Shown here piece after piece: positions 53,637 to 62,219 of a stretch of DNA of 64,000 nucleotides. Where the stretch lies: the NCBI RefSeq assembly GCF_023015985.1, contig NZ_JALKAO010000007.1, forward strand, positions 105,635 to 169,634, in the 5' to 3' direction. Under the pieces are notes generated by a model, which was not told where the DNA came from, searched no databases, and saw nothing but the letters and a program-made list of their open reading frames with translations. The position numbers were made by a program, and so were the translations under genes. The stretch's first letter is position 1. Each line of letters opens with the position of its first letter. This DNA comes from Marivita sp. S6314 (GTDB lineage Bacteria; Pseudomonadota; Alphaproteobacteria; Rhodobacterales; Rhodobacteraceae).

Positions 53637-54320
53637 ATGAAAATCCTCGTCGTAAACCCAAACACCACCGAGTCGATGACCCACAAGATCGGCGCTGCGG
53701 CGCGCGCCGTCGCGCGGCCAGACACCGAGATCATCGCAACAAATTCGCAAAACGGACCGACCAGCATCCAGGGCTTTCTGGATGTCGCCACCTGCGTGCC
53801 GGGTCTGCTGGATGAAGTGGCCCGCCACACCGATGTGGACGCCGTGGTTGTCGCCTGCTTCGACGACACCGGCGTTGACGCCGTGCGCACATTGGTCTCG
53901 GCACCCGTCTTGGGCATCGGAGAAGCCGCGTATCATGCCGCCAGCATGGTTGCGACCAAGTTCAGCGTGATCACCACGCTGTCCCGCTCTGTTCCCGGGA
54001 TCGAAAACAATCTGATGCGCTACGGCCTGGCCCAGAAATGTGCCAAGGTCCGAGCGACCGAGATCCCGGTGCTGAAACTTGAGGATGGCGATCCGGCGAC
54101 ACTGGAAAAGATCAAATCCGAAATCCGCGTGTCCATTGCCGAAGACAAGGCCGAGGCAATCGTTCTTGGTTGTGCCGGCATGGCAGACCTCATGGCAGAC
54201 CTGAGCGCTGAATTTGGCTTGCCCGTGATCGACGGCGTTGCCGCTGGCATCACCTTTGCCGAAGCGTTGGTCAACACGCGGCTGCGTACGTCCAAAATCG
54301 GTGCATATTCCGTCGCCTGA
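53637..54320 (+). CDS. Asp/Glu/hydantoin racemase family protein
   Basis: 227 residues. ILVVNPNTTESMT opening, first active Cys in VVACFDDTG and second in IVLGCAGMADL, with PVLGIGEAAYHAAS between them; this fits the hydantoin/allantoin racemase branch. Such enzymes invert the C5 centre of 5-substituted hydantoins. ATG 53637 follows the LivF stop by 1 base, so it is the last gene of the transporter operon. Near the hut genes, hydantoin-5-propionate (an oxidation product of imidazolonepropionate) is a plausible substrate, by inference only. Confidence 0.9.
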   Translation: MKILVVNPNTTESMTHKIGAAARAVARPDTEIIATNSQNGPTSIQGFLDVATCVPGLLDEVARHTDVDAVVVACFDDTGVDAVRTLVSAPVLGIGEAAYHAASMVATKFSVITTLSRSVPGIENNLMRYGLAQKCAKVRATEIPVLKLEDGDPATLEKIKSEIRVSIAEDKAEAIVLGCAGMADLMADLSAEFGLPVIDGVAAGITFAEALVNTRLRTSKIGAYSVA

Positions 54321-54339
54321 CACGGTCGGGCGACACCAC

Positions 54340-54375
54340 ATCAGGCAGGCACAGCACCCTGCACGCCTGCCTGAT
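54340..54375. terminator. Bidirectional hairpin between the racemase and ptsN genes
   Basis: ATCAGGCAGGC (54340-54350) and GCCTGCCTGAT (54365-54375) form a perfect 11-base stem with a 14-base loop. It sits in the gap between the converging racemase and ptsN genes. There is no U-tract, so it may be an intrinsic terminator of weak type. Confidence 0.6.
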
Positions 54376-54425
54376 GGCCGCGCAAAGCGCGTTTCAAATG
54401 TCAGATGTCTCTTGGAAAGACGCGA

Positions 54426-54890
54426 TCAGGCGGCCTGAACAGCCGCCGATTCCGTGATGATCGTGTGAAGGGTGGTCGAATCCGGATTTGACCGGAGCTT
54501 CGCACAGAAGTTTTGATCGCGCAGCGTCCGCGACACCAACGCCAGCGCTTTCAAATGTTCAACGCCTGCATCTTCGGGTGCGAACAATGCAAAGATCACG
54601 TCAACCGGCTGACGATCCACGGCTTCGAAATCAATTGGCTTTTCCAGCAGCATGAACACGCCGGACACCGATTGCACACCGTTCAACCGCGCATGCGGGA
54701 GCGCGACGCCATGACCAACGCCGGTTGGTCCCAGACTTTCGCGCTCCATCAAGGCTTCAACAGCCCTCTGAGCAGAGATTCCGTAGGCCGCTTCAGCAAC
54801 GTCGGCGATGTCATGCATCAGACGTTTCTTGCTGGAAACGGTCGTAACGGCCTTTACGGCCTTCGAATTCAACAAATCTGTGAAATTCAT
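54426..54890 (-). CDS. ptsN: Nitrogen regulatory PTS IIA protein PtsN
   Basis: 154 residues from ATG 54890 (MNFTDLLNSKAVKAVTTVSSKKRL). The phosphorylated His is in GVGHGVALPHARLNGV; VFMLLEKPIDFEAVDRQPVDVIFALFAPE is the EIIA-Ntr signature. It accepts phosphate from NPr and tunes potassium and nitrogen/carbon functions. The frame is open to 54962, but that start would overlap hpf and adds non-family sequence. It follows hpf after 43 bases. Confidence 0.95.
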   Translation of the reverse strand: MNFTDLLNSKAVKAVTTVSSKKRLMHDIADVAEAAYGISAQRAVEALMERESLGPTGVGHGVALPHARLNGVQSVSGVFMLLEKPIDFEAVDRQPVDVIFALFAPEDAGVEHLKALALVSRTLRDQNFCAKLRSNPDSTTLHTIITESAAVQAA

Positions 54891-54933
54891 GCTCTGCTCA
54901 CATTGTGGACTTTGCGTCGCCCGTTTTTCTGAC

Positions 54934-55497
54934 CTACGGGTCGATCCAGCCGATGTTGCCATCGTCCCGGCGGTATACGACGTTTACACCGTCCTTTTTG
55001 TCGTTGCGGAAAACCAGTACCGGCAGTCCAGCCAACTCCATTTGCATCACCGCTTCACCTACCGTCAAAGATGGGATTTTGGTTTCCATCTCAGCGACGA
55101 TAATGGGTTGAAGCGACTCGGGTTCCTCTTGATGCGCCTCTGCATCACTGGCGAGGATATAAGAAGAAGCGCCGATAAGTTCAACAGGTTCTGTACGGTC
55201 CTTGTGATGATCTTTCAGACGCCGCTTGTAGCGCCTTAACTGCTTGTCCATCTTCTCGCACGCACCGTCAAAAGCGGCGTAGATTTCAGTCGCGTGCGCC
55301 TTCGCGCTCGCGTTCAAACCGGTCGACAGGTGGACGACTGTCTCGCAAACGAACTCATGCGCGCTTTTTGAAAAGACGACGGTCGCATCGGTGGGACGGC
55401 CTGAATACTTGCTCAGCATCTCCTCCAATTCGGTCTTCACATGGGTTTGAAGCGCTTCACCAATGTCAATTTGTTTGCCGGTTATCTGGTAACGCAT
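54934..55497 (-). CDS. hpf: Ribosome hibernation promoting factor HPF, long form
   Basis: 187 residues. N-terminal S30AE domain (RYQITGKQIDIGEALQTHVKTELEEMLSKY; YAAFDGACEKMDKQLRRYKRRLKDHH) and the C-terminal domain of long HPF (PSLTVGEAVMQMELAGLPVLVFRNDKKDGVNVVYRRDDGNIGWI), which drives 100S ribosome dimers. AAAGGA lies 7 bases before ATG 55497. Same-strand neighbours lptB and ptsN are the standard arrangement in this group. Confidence 0.97.
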   Translation of the reverse strand: MRYQITGKQIDIGEALQTHVKTELEEMLSKYSGRPTDATVVFSKSAHEFVCETVVHLSTGLNASAKAHATEIYAAFDGACEKMDKQLRRYKRRLKDHHKDRTEPVELIGASSYILASDAEAHQEEPESLQPIIVAEMETKIPSLTVGEAVMQMELAGLPVLVFRNDKKDGVNVVYRRDDGNIGWIDP

Positions 55498-55667
55498 AGG
55501 GTGTCCTTTTTATTGTTCTAGCCTCGCAGACAAACGCGCCCGGACGGATCCGGTTGCACTGTACAAAGCAAGGAAATCAGGCGCGTTGACTGTAGCGTTC
55601 CACGGTCCAGCCAGAGAAGCTGGTTGTTGCGGAACTGACGGTCTGATGAGCCAAGCACCATACCATC

Positions 55668-55696
55668 ATTTCAATCCCGCAACGCGCGTGTGTCAA
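55668..55696 (-). promoter_or_regulatory. Possible sigma-70 promoter of hpf-ptsN
   Basis: On the minus strand TTGACA (55691-55696) is followed after 17 bases by TGAAAT (55668-55673), a perfect -35 and a 4/6 -10. It lies in the 224-base gap after lptB and would give a leader of about 160 bases before hpf. Confidence 0.35.
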
Positions 55697-55721
55697 TGAC
55701 TTCCGTCAAATTTGGCAGGAA

Positions 55722-56480
55722 TTATCCGATGCGGAAACTGTCGCCAAGATAGACGCGGCGCACGTTCTCGTTTCGCACAACGTCATCCGGCGACCCGGAC
55801 ATCAGCACCTTGCCATCATGCAGGATGTAGGCCCGGTCCACGATCTCAAGCGTCTCGCGCACATTGTGATCGGTGATCAACACGCCGATGCCCCGCTTTT
55901 TCAGATCGGCCACAAGATGGCGGATATCGCCAACACTGATCGGGTCCACACCGGCGAACGGTTCATCCAGCAGCAGATACTTGGGATCAGCCGCCAGACA
56001 GCGCGCAATCTCCACCCGACGGCGTTCTCCGCCAGACAGCGCCAATGCCGGAGCGCGGCGCAGGTGCTCGATGGAAAACTCGCCCAGCAACTCTTCCAGA
56101 CGTTCCCGGCGGCTGTGCCGATCCGGCTGGCTGATGTCCAGAATTGCGCTGATATTATCCTCGACGCTCATGCCCCGGAAGATAGACATTTCCTGCGGCA
56201 GATATCCGATCCCCATCCGCGCGCGCCGATACATCGGCAGGTACGTCACATCCGCGCCATCAATCAGGACTTGCCCGCCTTCGGGGTTCACCAGCCCGGC
56301 GATTGCATAAAAGGACGTGGTCTTGCCGCTGCCATTCGGACCAAGCAGCGCCACAACCTCTCCGCGCTGCACCTCCAGCGACACGTCGCGGATCACCACG
56401 CGTTTCTTGTAGCTTTTGCGCAAATGGCGGACCGTCAGTCCGCTATTGCCCTCGGTGACCGTCAGGTCCGTCGCGCCCAT
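55722..56480 (-). CDS. lptB: LPS export ABC transporter ATP-binding protein LptB
   Basis: 252 residues. Walker [11 protein letters not shown]-loop [17 protein letters not shown], signature [16 protein letters not shown], Walker [13 protein letters not shown] and switch [10 protein letters not shown]; this is the standard LptB pattern. With LptFG it extracts LPS from the inner membrane and drives it along the LptC-LptA bridge. The start overlaps the lptA stop by one base. The gene order lptC-lptA-lptB is intact. Confidence 0.98.
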   Translation of the reverse strand: MGATDLTVTEGNSGLTVRHLRKSYKKRVVIRDVSLEVQRGEVVALLGPNGSGKTTSFYAIAGLVNPEGGQVLIDGADVTYLPMYRRARMGIGYLPQEMSIFRGMSVEDNISAILDISQPDRHSRRERLEELLGEFSIEHLRRAPALALSGGERRRVEIARCLAADPKYLLLDEPFAGVDPISVGDIRHLVADLKKRGIGVLITDHNVRETLEIVDRAYILHDGKVLMSGSPDDVVRNENVRRVYLGDSFRIG

Positions 56481-56962
56481 CAGTTGTCGCCTGACTGGAA
56501 CACGGTCCGCACGCGGCCATTCATCCGCGCCGTGCCGTTCTCAAGATCGACATCCATGGTGTCAGACACCAATGTGTTGGCCCCTTGCGTCAGCAACACG
56601 TTGCCCACCATCCGGATCGTGCCGCGGTTGACCTCGTATTCTGCCGTATCGGCTTCGGCGGCCTGATCCGCATTCACCAACGTCACGCCACCCGTTGCTT
56701 CCAAACGTTCGATGCCGGATTGATCCTTCGTGTAGAAAACAAGAACGCGCGGGGCGGACAGGCGCATCTCTCCCTGACCGATCACCACGTCGCCGGTGAA
56801 CAGGGCCGATCCGTCATTCTGCGAGACTGACAGGCTTTGCGCGCTGACCTCAACCGGCAGAGACGTGTCCTGCTGAACCGCCCCGAAGGCCACTTCGGTT
56901 CCCTGTGCCGCCAGGGATGTTGCGAGACCAAGCGCACATACTATCGTCAATACCCGGATCAT
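56480..56962 (-). CDS. lptA: LPS export periplasmic protein LptA
   Basis: 160 residues with a signal peptide ([20 protein letters not shown]). The jelly-roll body has [44 protein letters not shown] and [36 protein letters not shown], as in the OstA domain. It bridges the periplasm for LPS. Overlaps lptC by 4 bases and lptB by 1. Confidence 0.95.
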   Translation of the reverse strand: MIRVLTIVCALGLATSLAAQGTEVAFGAVQQDTSLPVEVSAQSLSVSQNDGSALFTGDVVIGQGEMRLSAPRVLVFYTKDQSGIERLEATGGVTLVNADQAAEADTAEYEVNRGTIRMVGNVLLTQGANTLVSDTMDVDLENGTARMNGRVRTVFQSGDN

Positions 56963-57555
56963 TGCTCTGCCTCTGATGTCTGCGGGATGTATATCAGATT
57001 TACGCCTTCCGTGAAGAGAAGCTGTAAATCGGATTCGGGCCCCATGTCCTCGACCCGCAACCGACCGGCGGTCAGGGTCAATCCGGGGCCTTCTGCCGCG
57101 ACCGGAGCGGTGCTTTCAATATCGACCCGGTCAATCGCCGCGTTCAGCCCTTCGGTGCGGACGATATAGCCGGAACTGCTTTCCAACACGACGCCGTCAC
57201 GCAGTTGCAACGCATCACTTCCAGACATTTCGCCCTGCTCTGCATCAATCGTGATGCGGCTGCCCTCGTCGGTATCCAGCACCGCCTGCAAATCGAACAC
57301 CACCATCCGGGACGGATCATCCTCCCGCGCGCGCGCTTGTCGCGCCGACAGCGTCACCGCATGCCCGCCATCGGTGGTCCCGGCAAAAAACGGTTTGCCA
57401 ACCTGTTCGCCCTGACTGGGGTCTGCGCCATTGGTCAGAACCGGGATGACCGAAATCGGATCCGGGCTTCTGGAGTACAGAAAAATCGTCGACAGCAGCG
57501 CCAACGCCCCCAATGGCAGCAGGATCTTCAGCCAGGCAATCAGGCGCGAATACAT
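56959..57555 (-). CDS. lptC: LPS export protein LptC
   Basis: 198 residues. One N-terminal membrane helix (LIAWLKILLPLGALALLSTIFLYSR) followed by an OstA-like periplasmic domain (VTLSARQARAREDDPSRMVVFDLQAVLDTDEGSRITIDAEQGEMSG). It links LptBFG to LptA. GGGG upstream of ATG 57555 gives a reasonable ribosome-binding site. Sequence is poorly conserved in this family, so the identification rests partly on its place between rnd and lptA. Confidence 0.92.
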   Translation of the reverse strand: MYSRLIAWLKILLPLGALALLSTIFLYSRSPDPISVIPVLTNGADPSQGEQVGKPFFAGTTDGGHAVTLSARQARAREDDPSRMVVFDLQAVLDTDEGSRITIDAEQGEMSGSDALQLRDGVVLESSSGYIVRTEGLNAAIDRVDIESTAPVAAEGPGLTLTAGRLRVEDMGPESDLQLLFTEGVNLIYIPQTSEAEQ

Positions 57556-57573
57556 GAGGGCCCCTTACCGGGT

Positions 57574-58188
57574 TCAGGAGTGGGCAAAGATATCGGTCTC
57601 CGGCCACCCCATCAGGTCAAGTCTGGCCCGCGTCGGAAGAAAATCAAAGCAGGTCTGCGCGATCTCTGCTCGCCCTTCGCGCTCCAGCATACCGTTGAGC
57701 GCATCCCGCAGCTTGTGCAGGTACAGCACATCCGACGCGGCATAATCGATCTGCGCCTGGCTGAGCGTCGGCGCGCCCCAATCGCTGGATTGTTGCTGTT
57801 TGGAAATGTCGATGCTGAGCAGTTCCTGCAACAACGCCTTCAGCCCGTGCCGATCCGTGTAGGTGCGCACAAGGCGGCTGGCGATCTTGGTGCAATAGAC
57901 CGGGGCCGTAACAACCCCGAACGCATGATAAAGTGCCGCTATGTCAAATCGCCCGAAATGGAACAGCTTGAGAACCGATGGGTCCGCCAAAAGCTTTTCC
58001 AGGTTCGGGGCAGAGGTCTGGCCCTTTTCAATCTGGACCAGATGCGCGGTGCCATCACCGCCGGACAATTGGACCACACACAACCGGTCGCGGTGCGGGT
58101 GCAAACCCATGGTTTCGCAATCAATCGCAACCTCGGACCCCAGGTCCAGAGCGTCCGGAAGGTCACGGGAATACACGTGATGTGGCAT
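57574..58188 (-). CDS. rnd: Ribonuclease D (short form)
   Basis: 204 residues, only the DEDD exonuclease domain without the HRDC domains of E. coli RNase D, as usual in alphaproteobacteria. Exo I is VAIDCETMGL (Asp, Glu), Exo II HFGRFDIAAL (Asp), Exo III SQAQIDYAASDVLYL (Tyr, Asp). It trims 3' ends of structured RNAs. It is the first gene of the rnd-lptCAB run. Confidence 0.95.
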   Translation of the reverse strand: MPHHVYSRDLPDALDLGSEVAIDCETMGLHPHRDRLCVVQLSGGDGTAHLVQIEKGQTSAPNLEKLLADPSVLKLFHFGRFDIAALYHAFGVVTAPVYCTKIASRLVRTYTDRHGLKALLQELLSIDISKQQQSSDWGAPTLSQAQIDYAASDVLYLHKLRDALNGMLEREGRAEIAQTCFDFLPTRARLDLMGWPETDIFAHS

Positions 58189-59098
58189 GGCGCGCGCTTT
58201 CTGCTTGGAACAACGATCCGCAAATAGACCTTCGCAGAATGTGGCGCAACCGGTCCAACTTTGCCCAAGTTTCTCCCGATTCTCGAAATCCCGCCACGAT
58301 TCGCCCTAATTTGCGTCCAAAGCTGACACGGTCATGTCCAACTTCCGCCTGATATGTTTCAATATGTGTCGATCCGTGATCGGCGAAAAATCGCGTGTGC
58401 GCGGACGGCGCGGACGGTTGGCTGGACCAAAAATTCAACTTGACGCGGTTCAAATTGTTTCCACGCCGTGAACGACGGAAATAGAATTGCAAATCAGCTT
58501 ACGTTTGGTCAATTGTCTCCGAAGCGGAAACAATGAAAAGCTTAATTTACGATTAATTCCAAAGTTGCGTAGAATTTTAGAACAGTTCTCTCATTCTTTT
58601 GGAATTGAACTCGTGATTTGATCAGTCCGGTCAACCTTAAACCTGCATCAAGAAAACATGTTAAACCAACTGTTTGAGCCGAAACTCGCCTTTAAGCGGA
58701 AGATTGCTCACGATTTGTAAAAAGTGAAGAGAACACGCAGATCGGCCAAAATCGGCTGTCGCGTCGATCTGCCCAGAGGCGAGTACAACATGAGAATACA
58801 CGCAATAGTTTCCCCCCGTTCTGAAAGTTGACCTAAATGAGGCACATAGTCATAAACAAGCCACGATCTGGCGGGTCACATTCCTGCCATGTTTGAGTTT
58901 GGCACTTGGGGGTTGGTGCTTCCATTTTGGAGTTGCGTAAGGTTCGTCTGCTGAAATCTGCCTAGTACTATAAATGTCTGAAAATCGGGAACTTTCCCTT
59001 TCACACTGTTTGCGACTTTGCGTGGCAAGCAACCGACTTTTGCATGCCCAAGACAGCTCGGCACCGGACCCCTGCACAAAGGGTCAAAAGGTGTTCCA
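58189..59098. other. 910-base AT-rich leader between rnd and the sugar transferase gene
   Basis: The longest non-coding stretch of the window, clearly more AT-rich than the genes beside it. No convincing protein frame with a ribosome-binding site was found; short open frames on either strand have no family features. It holds a perfect CtrA-type box (58542) and, near its right end, AAAAGG as ribosome-binding site. The length suggests regulation of exopolysaccharide synthesis at several sites, or a small RNA that I cannot identify. Confidence 0.5.
58542..58556. promoter_or_regulatory. Perfect CtrA-type box TTAA-N7-TTAA
   Basis: TTAATTTACGATTAA matches the full CtrA consensus with 7-base spacing. 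It lies 543 bases before the sugar transferase ATG and 354 bases before the divergent rnd start. Distance to the sugar transferase implies a distant promoter or a different target. Confidence 0.45.
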
Positions 59099-59788
59099 AT
59101 GACACTTCACATTCGCCAACCGCTGCCTGGCAATGAAATCGAAACGCTTGTCACCAAGGCGTTCGCGAAACCGGAAATCAAAAGCGTTTATCGCAACTAC
59201 CTCAAGCGCGGGTTCGATCTTCTGCTCGTCTCGCTTGCGGCTCTTCCGGTTCTCATTGTCCTCGCGGTTTGCGCCATTCTGGTCGCCCGTGACGGTGGAT
59301 CACCGTTCTACAGCCAGCAGCGTATCGGCCGGTTTGGCAAGACCTTCAAAATGTGGAAACTGCGCACCATGGTTGCCGACGCTGATGCGGCGCTTGAGGC
59401 GTATCTTGCAGACAACCCGGCCGCCAAGGCGGAATGGGATCACAACCAGAAACTGCGTCACGATCCGCGCATCACCAAGGTTGGCCAGATCCTGCGCAAG
59501 ACTTCGCTCGATGAATTGCCCCAGCTGTGGAACGTGTTCAAAGGCGACATGGCCATCGTTGGCCCGCGCCCCATGATGGTCGATCAGCAAGCGTTGTATC
59601 CAGGGTCGGCCTACTATGCACTGCGCCCGGGCCTCACAGGGTTCTGGCAGATTTCCGAACGCCACGAGAGCAGCTTTGCGGACCGTGCCAATTACGATGC
59701 GGATTACCTGAGCAAGGTAACCCTTGCCCAAGACATCAAAGTGATGTGGAAAACCGTCAGCGTTGTAACCAAGGCCACCGGCTGCTGA
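59099..59788 (+). CDS. Exopolysaccharide-type sugar transferase (undecaprenyl-phosphate glycosyl-1-phosphate transferase)
   Basis: 229 residues from ATG 59099 (AAAAGGTG 7 bases upstream). Bacterial sugar transferase fold of the ExoY/WbaP type: [22 protein letters not shown] membrane helix, [47 protein letters not shown] and [14 protein letters not shown]. It transfers the first sugar-1-phosphate to undecaprenyl phosphate. The enzyme has only the catalytic part, without the extra N-terminal helices of long members. It stands alone here; other polysaccharide genes of the pathway are not adjacent, though glycosyltransferases and a flippase lie 46 kb away. Confidence 0.96.
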   Translation: MTLHIRQPLPGNEIETLVTKAFAKPEIKSVYRNYLKRGFDLLLVSLAALPVLIVLAVCAILVARDGGSPFYSQQRIGRFGKTFKMWKLRTMVADADAALEAYLADNPAAKAEWDHNQKLRHDPRITKVGQILRKTSLDELPQLWNVFKGDMAIVGPRPMMVDQQALYPGSAYYALRPGLTGFWQISERHESSFADRANYDADYLSKVTLAQDIKVMWKTVSVVTKATGC

Positions 59789-59792
59789 TCCC

Positions 59793-60347
59793 TCAGTTTG
59801 CGCAGTTGGCCATTGCCGCCTTGCGCAGGTTCTGCATCAACTCATCAATCGCTTTCGCATTGAGTTCGTTGGTCAAACGTCCGTCATCGTCCCACTGTTG
59901 AGCTGTCGCAGCAACCAGCACTTCAGGTCCGGGAACGATCAACGGGCGAAACGGCACAAGACACAGCCGTGCCATGTTTTGCGCACGCTCTCCACCGGCC
60001 CGACCCGCCGTCGCAGACAAAAGCGCAACCGGCTTGCCGGACCAGGGCGTGCCCTTGGTGCGGCTGACCCAGTCCAGCGCATTCTTCAACACCCCGGAGA
60101 TGCCCTTGTTGTATTCCGGCGTCACCACCAGCACCGCATCCGCCTCGGAAATCTGGTCGGCCAGTGTCAGGACCGCCGGTGGAATGCCCTCACCGCTTTC
60201 CAGATCGCCATCATAAAGCGGGAAACGGATGTCGCCTTCGACGAAATCCGCGTCACCGAACCGCCGGGCCGCTTCCTGCATCAACAAACGGTTTGTGGAC
60301 GCGGCGCGCAGTGATCCGCACAGCCCGAGTAGTTTGAGTTCAGCCAT
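59793..60347 (-). CDS. NADPH-dependent FMN reductase family protein
   Basis: 184 residues. KLLGLCGSLRAASTNRLLM binds FMN phosphate; VLVVTPEYNKGISGVLKNALDWVSR and GKPVALLSATAGRAGGERAQ are the flavodoxin-fold signatures of this family, which includes chromate/quinone reductases. ATG 60347 has AAGGAG 7 bases upstream; longer upstream starts lack this. It converges with the sugar transferase gene with a 4-base gap. Confidence 0.93.
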   Translation of the reverse strand: MAELKLLGLCGSLRAASTNRLLMQEAARRFGDADFVEGDIRFPLYDGDLESGEGIPPAVLTLADQISEADAVLVVTPEYNKGISGVLKNALDWVSRTKGTPWSGKPVALLSATAGRAGGERAQNMARLCLVPFRPLIVPGPEVLVAATAQQWDDDGRLTNELNAKAIDELMQNLRKAAMANCAN

Positions 60348-60422
60348 GGTCTTCTCCTTATGGTCGCGACAAAAACTGGGCCAAAGCGAAACGATGGCAA
60401 GAGCCCGCGCAATGACCCACAA

Positions 60423-60452
60423 AAAAACCCGCGTCCTGAAACGCGGGTTTTT
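60423..60452. terminator. Bidirectional intrinsic terminator
   Basis: AAAAACCCGCGT (60423-60434), loop CCTGAA, ACGCGGGTTTTT (60441-60452): a perfect 12-base stem with A and T runs on both sides. It lies 22 bases after the OmpA lipoprotein stop on the minus strand and works as a Rho-independent terminator for that gene. Confidence 0.9.
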
Positions 60453-60473
60453 CGATGAGAGTATCGAATAGGA

Positions 60474-61127
60474 TCAAGCGTTCGGCAGAACCACAATCTC
60501 AACACGACGGTTCTGCGCGCGGCCGTCCGGCGTCAGATTGCTTGCGATCGGCTGGTCCTCTCCGCGACCGATGCTTTGAATACGGAACGACGGCACGCCT
60601 TCGCTCATCAGGATATTCGCAACCGACTGCGCCCGACGCTGGGACAGATCAAGGTTATATCCCGCGTCACCCGTGTTGTCGGTGTGACCCAGCACCTGAA
60701 CCGTGGTGTCCGGATAGGCGAGCAGGTTCTGACCAACCAGACGCAGTTCGCGCTGCAAATCCGGGCGCAGGCTTGCGCTGTCGGTGGCAAACAGGATGTC
60801 CTGCGGCAGGGTCACGATCAGACGATCCCCGGTGTTGCGGATGGTCACGTTGTCATTGCCCAATTGGGCACGCAGGTCGGCCTCTTGCTTATCAAGCTGG
60901 TTGCCAATGATCGCGCCGCCGCCGCCACCGATGGCGGCGCCCAGAACCGCGTTCCGACGACGTTCTTCGGGGTCATTGCCCATCAGCGCGCCAACAACGG
61001 CACCGGCACCTGCGCCCACCAGAGCACCGGTTTTGGTTTGCCGATTGGGATCATTCGGGTCGGTACAGGCCGACAGAAAGATCGCACCGCACAAAGCTGT
61101 GGACAAAGAAAGTTTGGATAGGGTCAT
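60474..61127 (-). CDS. OmpA-family outer membrane lipoprotein (YiaD-like)
   Basis: 217 residues. Lipobox LSAC at the end of the signal peptide gives a lipidated Cys21. Two glycine-rich zipper hairpins follow (GALVGAGAGAVVGALMG, GAAIGGGGGAIIGNQL), then an OmpA-like peptidoglycan-binding domain (TVQVLGHTDNTGDAGYNLDLSQRRAQSVANILMSEGV, NRRVEIVV). It ties the outer membrane to the wall. GAGG precedes ATG 61127, and a strong terminator follows the gene. Confidence 0.96.
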   Translation of the reverse strand: MTLSKLSLSTALCGAIFLSACTDPNDPNRQTKTGALVGAGAGAVVGALMGNDPEERRRNAVLGAAIGGGGGAIIGNQLDKQEADLRAQLGNDNVTIRNTGDRLIVTLPQDILFATDSASLRPDLQRELRLVGQNLLAYPDTTVQVLGHTDNTGDAGYNLDLSQRRAQSVANILMSEGVPSFRIQSIGRGEDQPIASNLTPDGRAQNRRVEIVVLPNA

Positions 61128-61246
61128 AGGTTCGCCTCGTTTAACTGCGCCCGATTGTACGGGTCTCGCTTCTGCTATGCGATAACATACCCGGTTTCAG
61201 CCAGATGTCGCGGGAAAATCGGCACCTTTCCGCGCAAAGGGTCTGG

Positions 61247-62098
61247 TCACACCCCAGCCTCCTGTCGCGCCGCCTCCCACGCCAGAATCGTGCGCTTGAC
61301 GGGCAGCCCCCAGTGGTACCCGCCCAATCCCCCTGATTTGCGCAGGGCGCGGTGGCAGGGGATCAGGTAACTGATCGGGTTTCTGCCAACGGCAGTTCCC
61401 ACCGCACGCACCGCCTTGGGATGCCCGATATACTCTGCGATCTCGGAATAGGTGGTCACATGTCCCGACGGGATGCGCATCAACGCTTCCCAGACCTTGA
61501 TCTGGAACGGGGCCCCGATCATAAAAAGCGGCGTCGGCGCATCCTGCGCGCCAAAGGCGGTATCGACCCAGTCACGCAACCTGTCCGGGTTTTCCTCATA
61601 GGTCGCATTGGGCCAACGGCTGATCAGGTCGTTCCACGCATGCTCTTCGGTGCATTCAGACGTGAACCCGATGCCGCAAAGCCCTTTGTCCGTGCCCATG
61701 ACCAATGCCGGGCCAAACGGGCTGTCGAACCACCCCCAATAGATCGTGAGCCCGTCGCCCTTTCGGGCAAACTCACCGGGGCTCATCGCCTCCCACCGCA
61801 GGAACAGATCATGCAGACGCCCCCCACCGGACAGGCCTGTGGAATGGGCCGTTTCCAGCGTCGTGAACCGTTCCGCCAGCAAGGCCTTCGCGTGCCCCAG
61901 CGTCAGATATTGCTGATACCGCTTCGGGCTGACACCCACCCAGCGCGAAAACACGCGCTGAAAATGCGCCGGGCTCATCTGGACCGAGGCCGCGAGGTCT
62001 TCGAGAGTCGCTTGCGGTCCAAGCGTATCAACCGCATCCAGCGCGCGGCGCATGACGTTGAAGTGATATCCTTGGGTGTCTTCCGCGAGGTTCTGCAT
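61247..62098 (-). CDS. AraC HTH + methylated-DNA-protein-cysteine methyltransferase fusion (Ada-like, no zinc domain)
   Basis: 283 residues. N-terminal AraC-type HTH (ATLEDLAASVQMSPAHFQRVFSRWVGVSPKRYQQYL), then an Ada-type methyltransferase domain with RIPSGHVTTYSEIAEYIG, AVGTAVGRNPISYLIPCHRALR carrying the acceptor Cys of PCHR, and GGYHWGLPVKR. It lacks the N-terminal zinc-binding phosphotriester domain of E. coli Ada. It repairs O6-alkylguanine; the HTH suggests DNA binding and self-control, but the methyl-phosphotriester switch is absent. AAGGGCGGA precedes ATG 62098. Confidence 0.94.
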   Translation of the reverse strand: MQNLAEDTQGYHFNVMRRALDAVDTLGPQATLEDLAASVQMSPAHFQRVFSRWVGVSPKRYQQYLTLGHAKALLAERFTTLETAHSTGLSGGGRLHDLFLRWEAMSPGEFARKGDGLTIYWGWFDSPFGPALVMGTDKGLCGIGFTSECTEEHAWNDLISRWPNATYEENPDRLRDWVDTAFGAQDAPTPLFMIGAPFQIKVWEALMRIPSGHVTTYSEIAEYIGHPKAVRAVGTAVGRNPISYLIPCHRALRKSGGLGGYHWGLPVKRTILAWEAARQEAGV

Positions 62099-62219
62099 GC
62101 GTCCGCCCTTTCGTTTCTGTGCACTCAGGGTCTAGCCCATCGAACCGTACCGCTTCGACCCGAAACCTGCGCAAGTTACGCGCTTGCCCCTTTTGGCGCT
62201 GATTGGCATACCGCAACCT

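Noticed and set aside
58899..58917. TGGCAC-like element in the sugar transferase leader as a sigma-54 promoter
   Set aside because: No GC follows at the required distance from the GG, so the -12 element is absent.
58850..59077. 75-codon minus-strand frame in the leader region
   Set aside because: No ribosome-binding site, domain or hydrophobic segment; composition is random-like.
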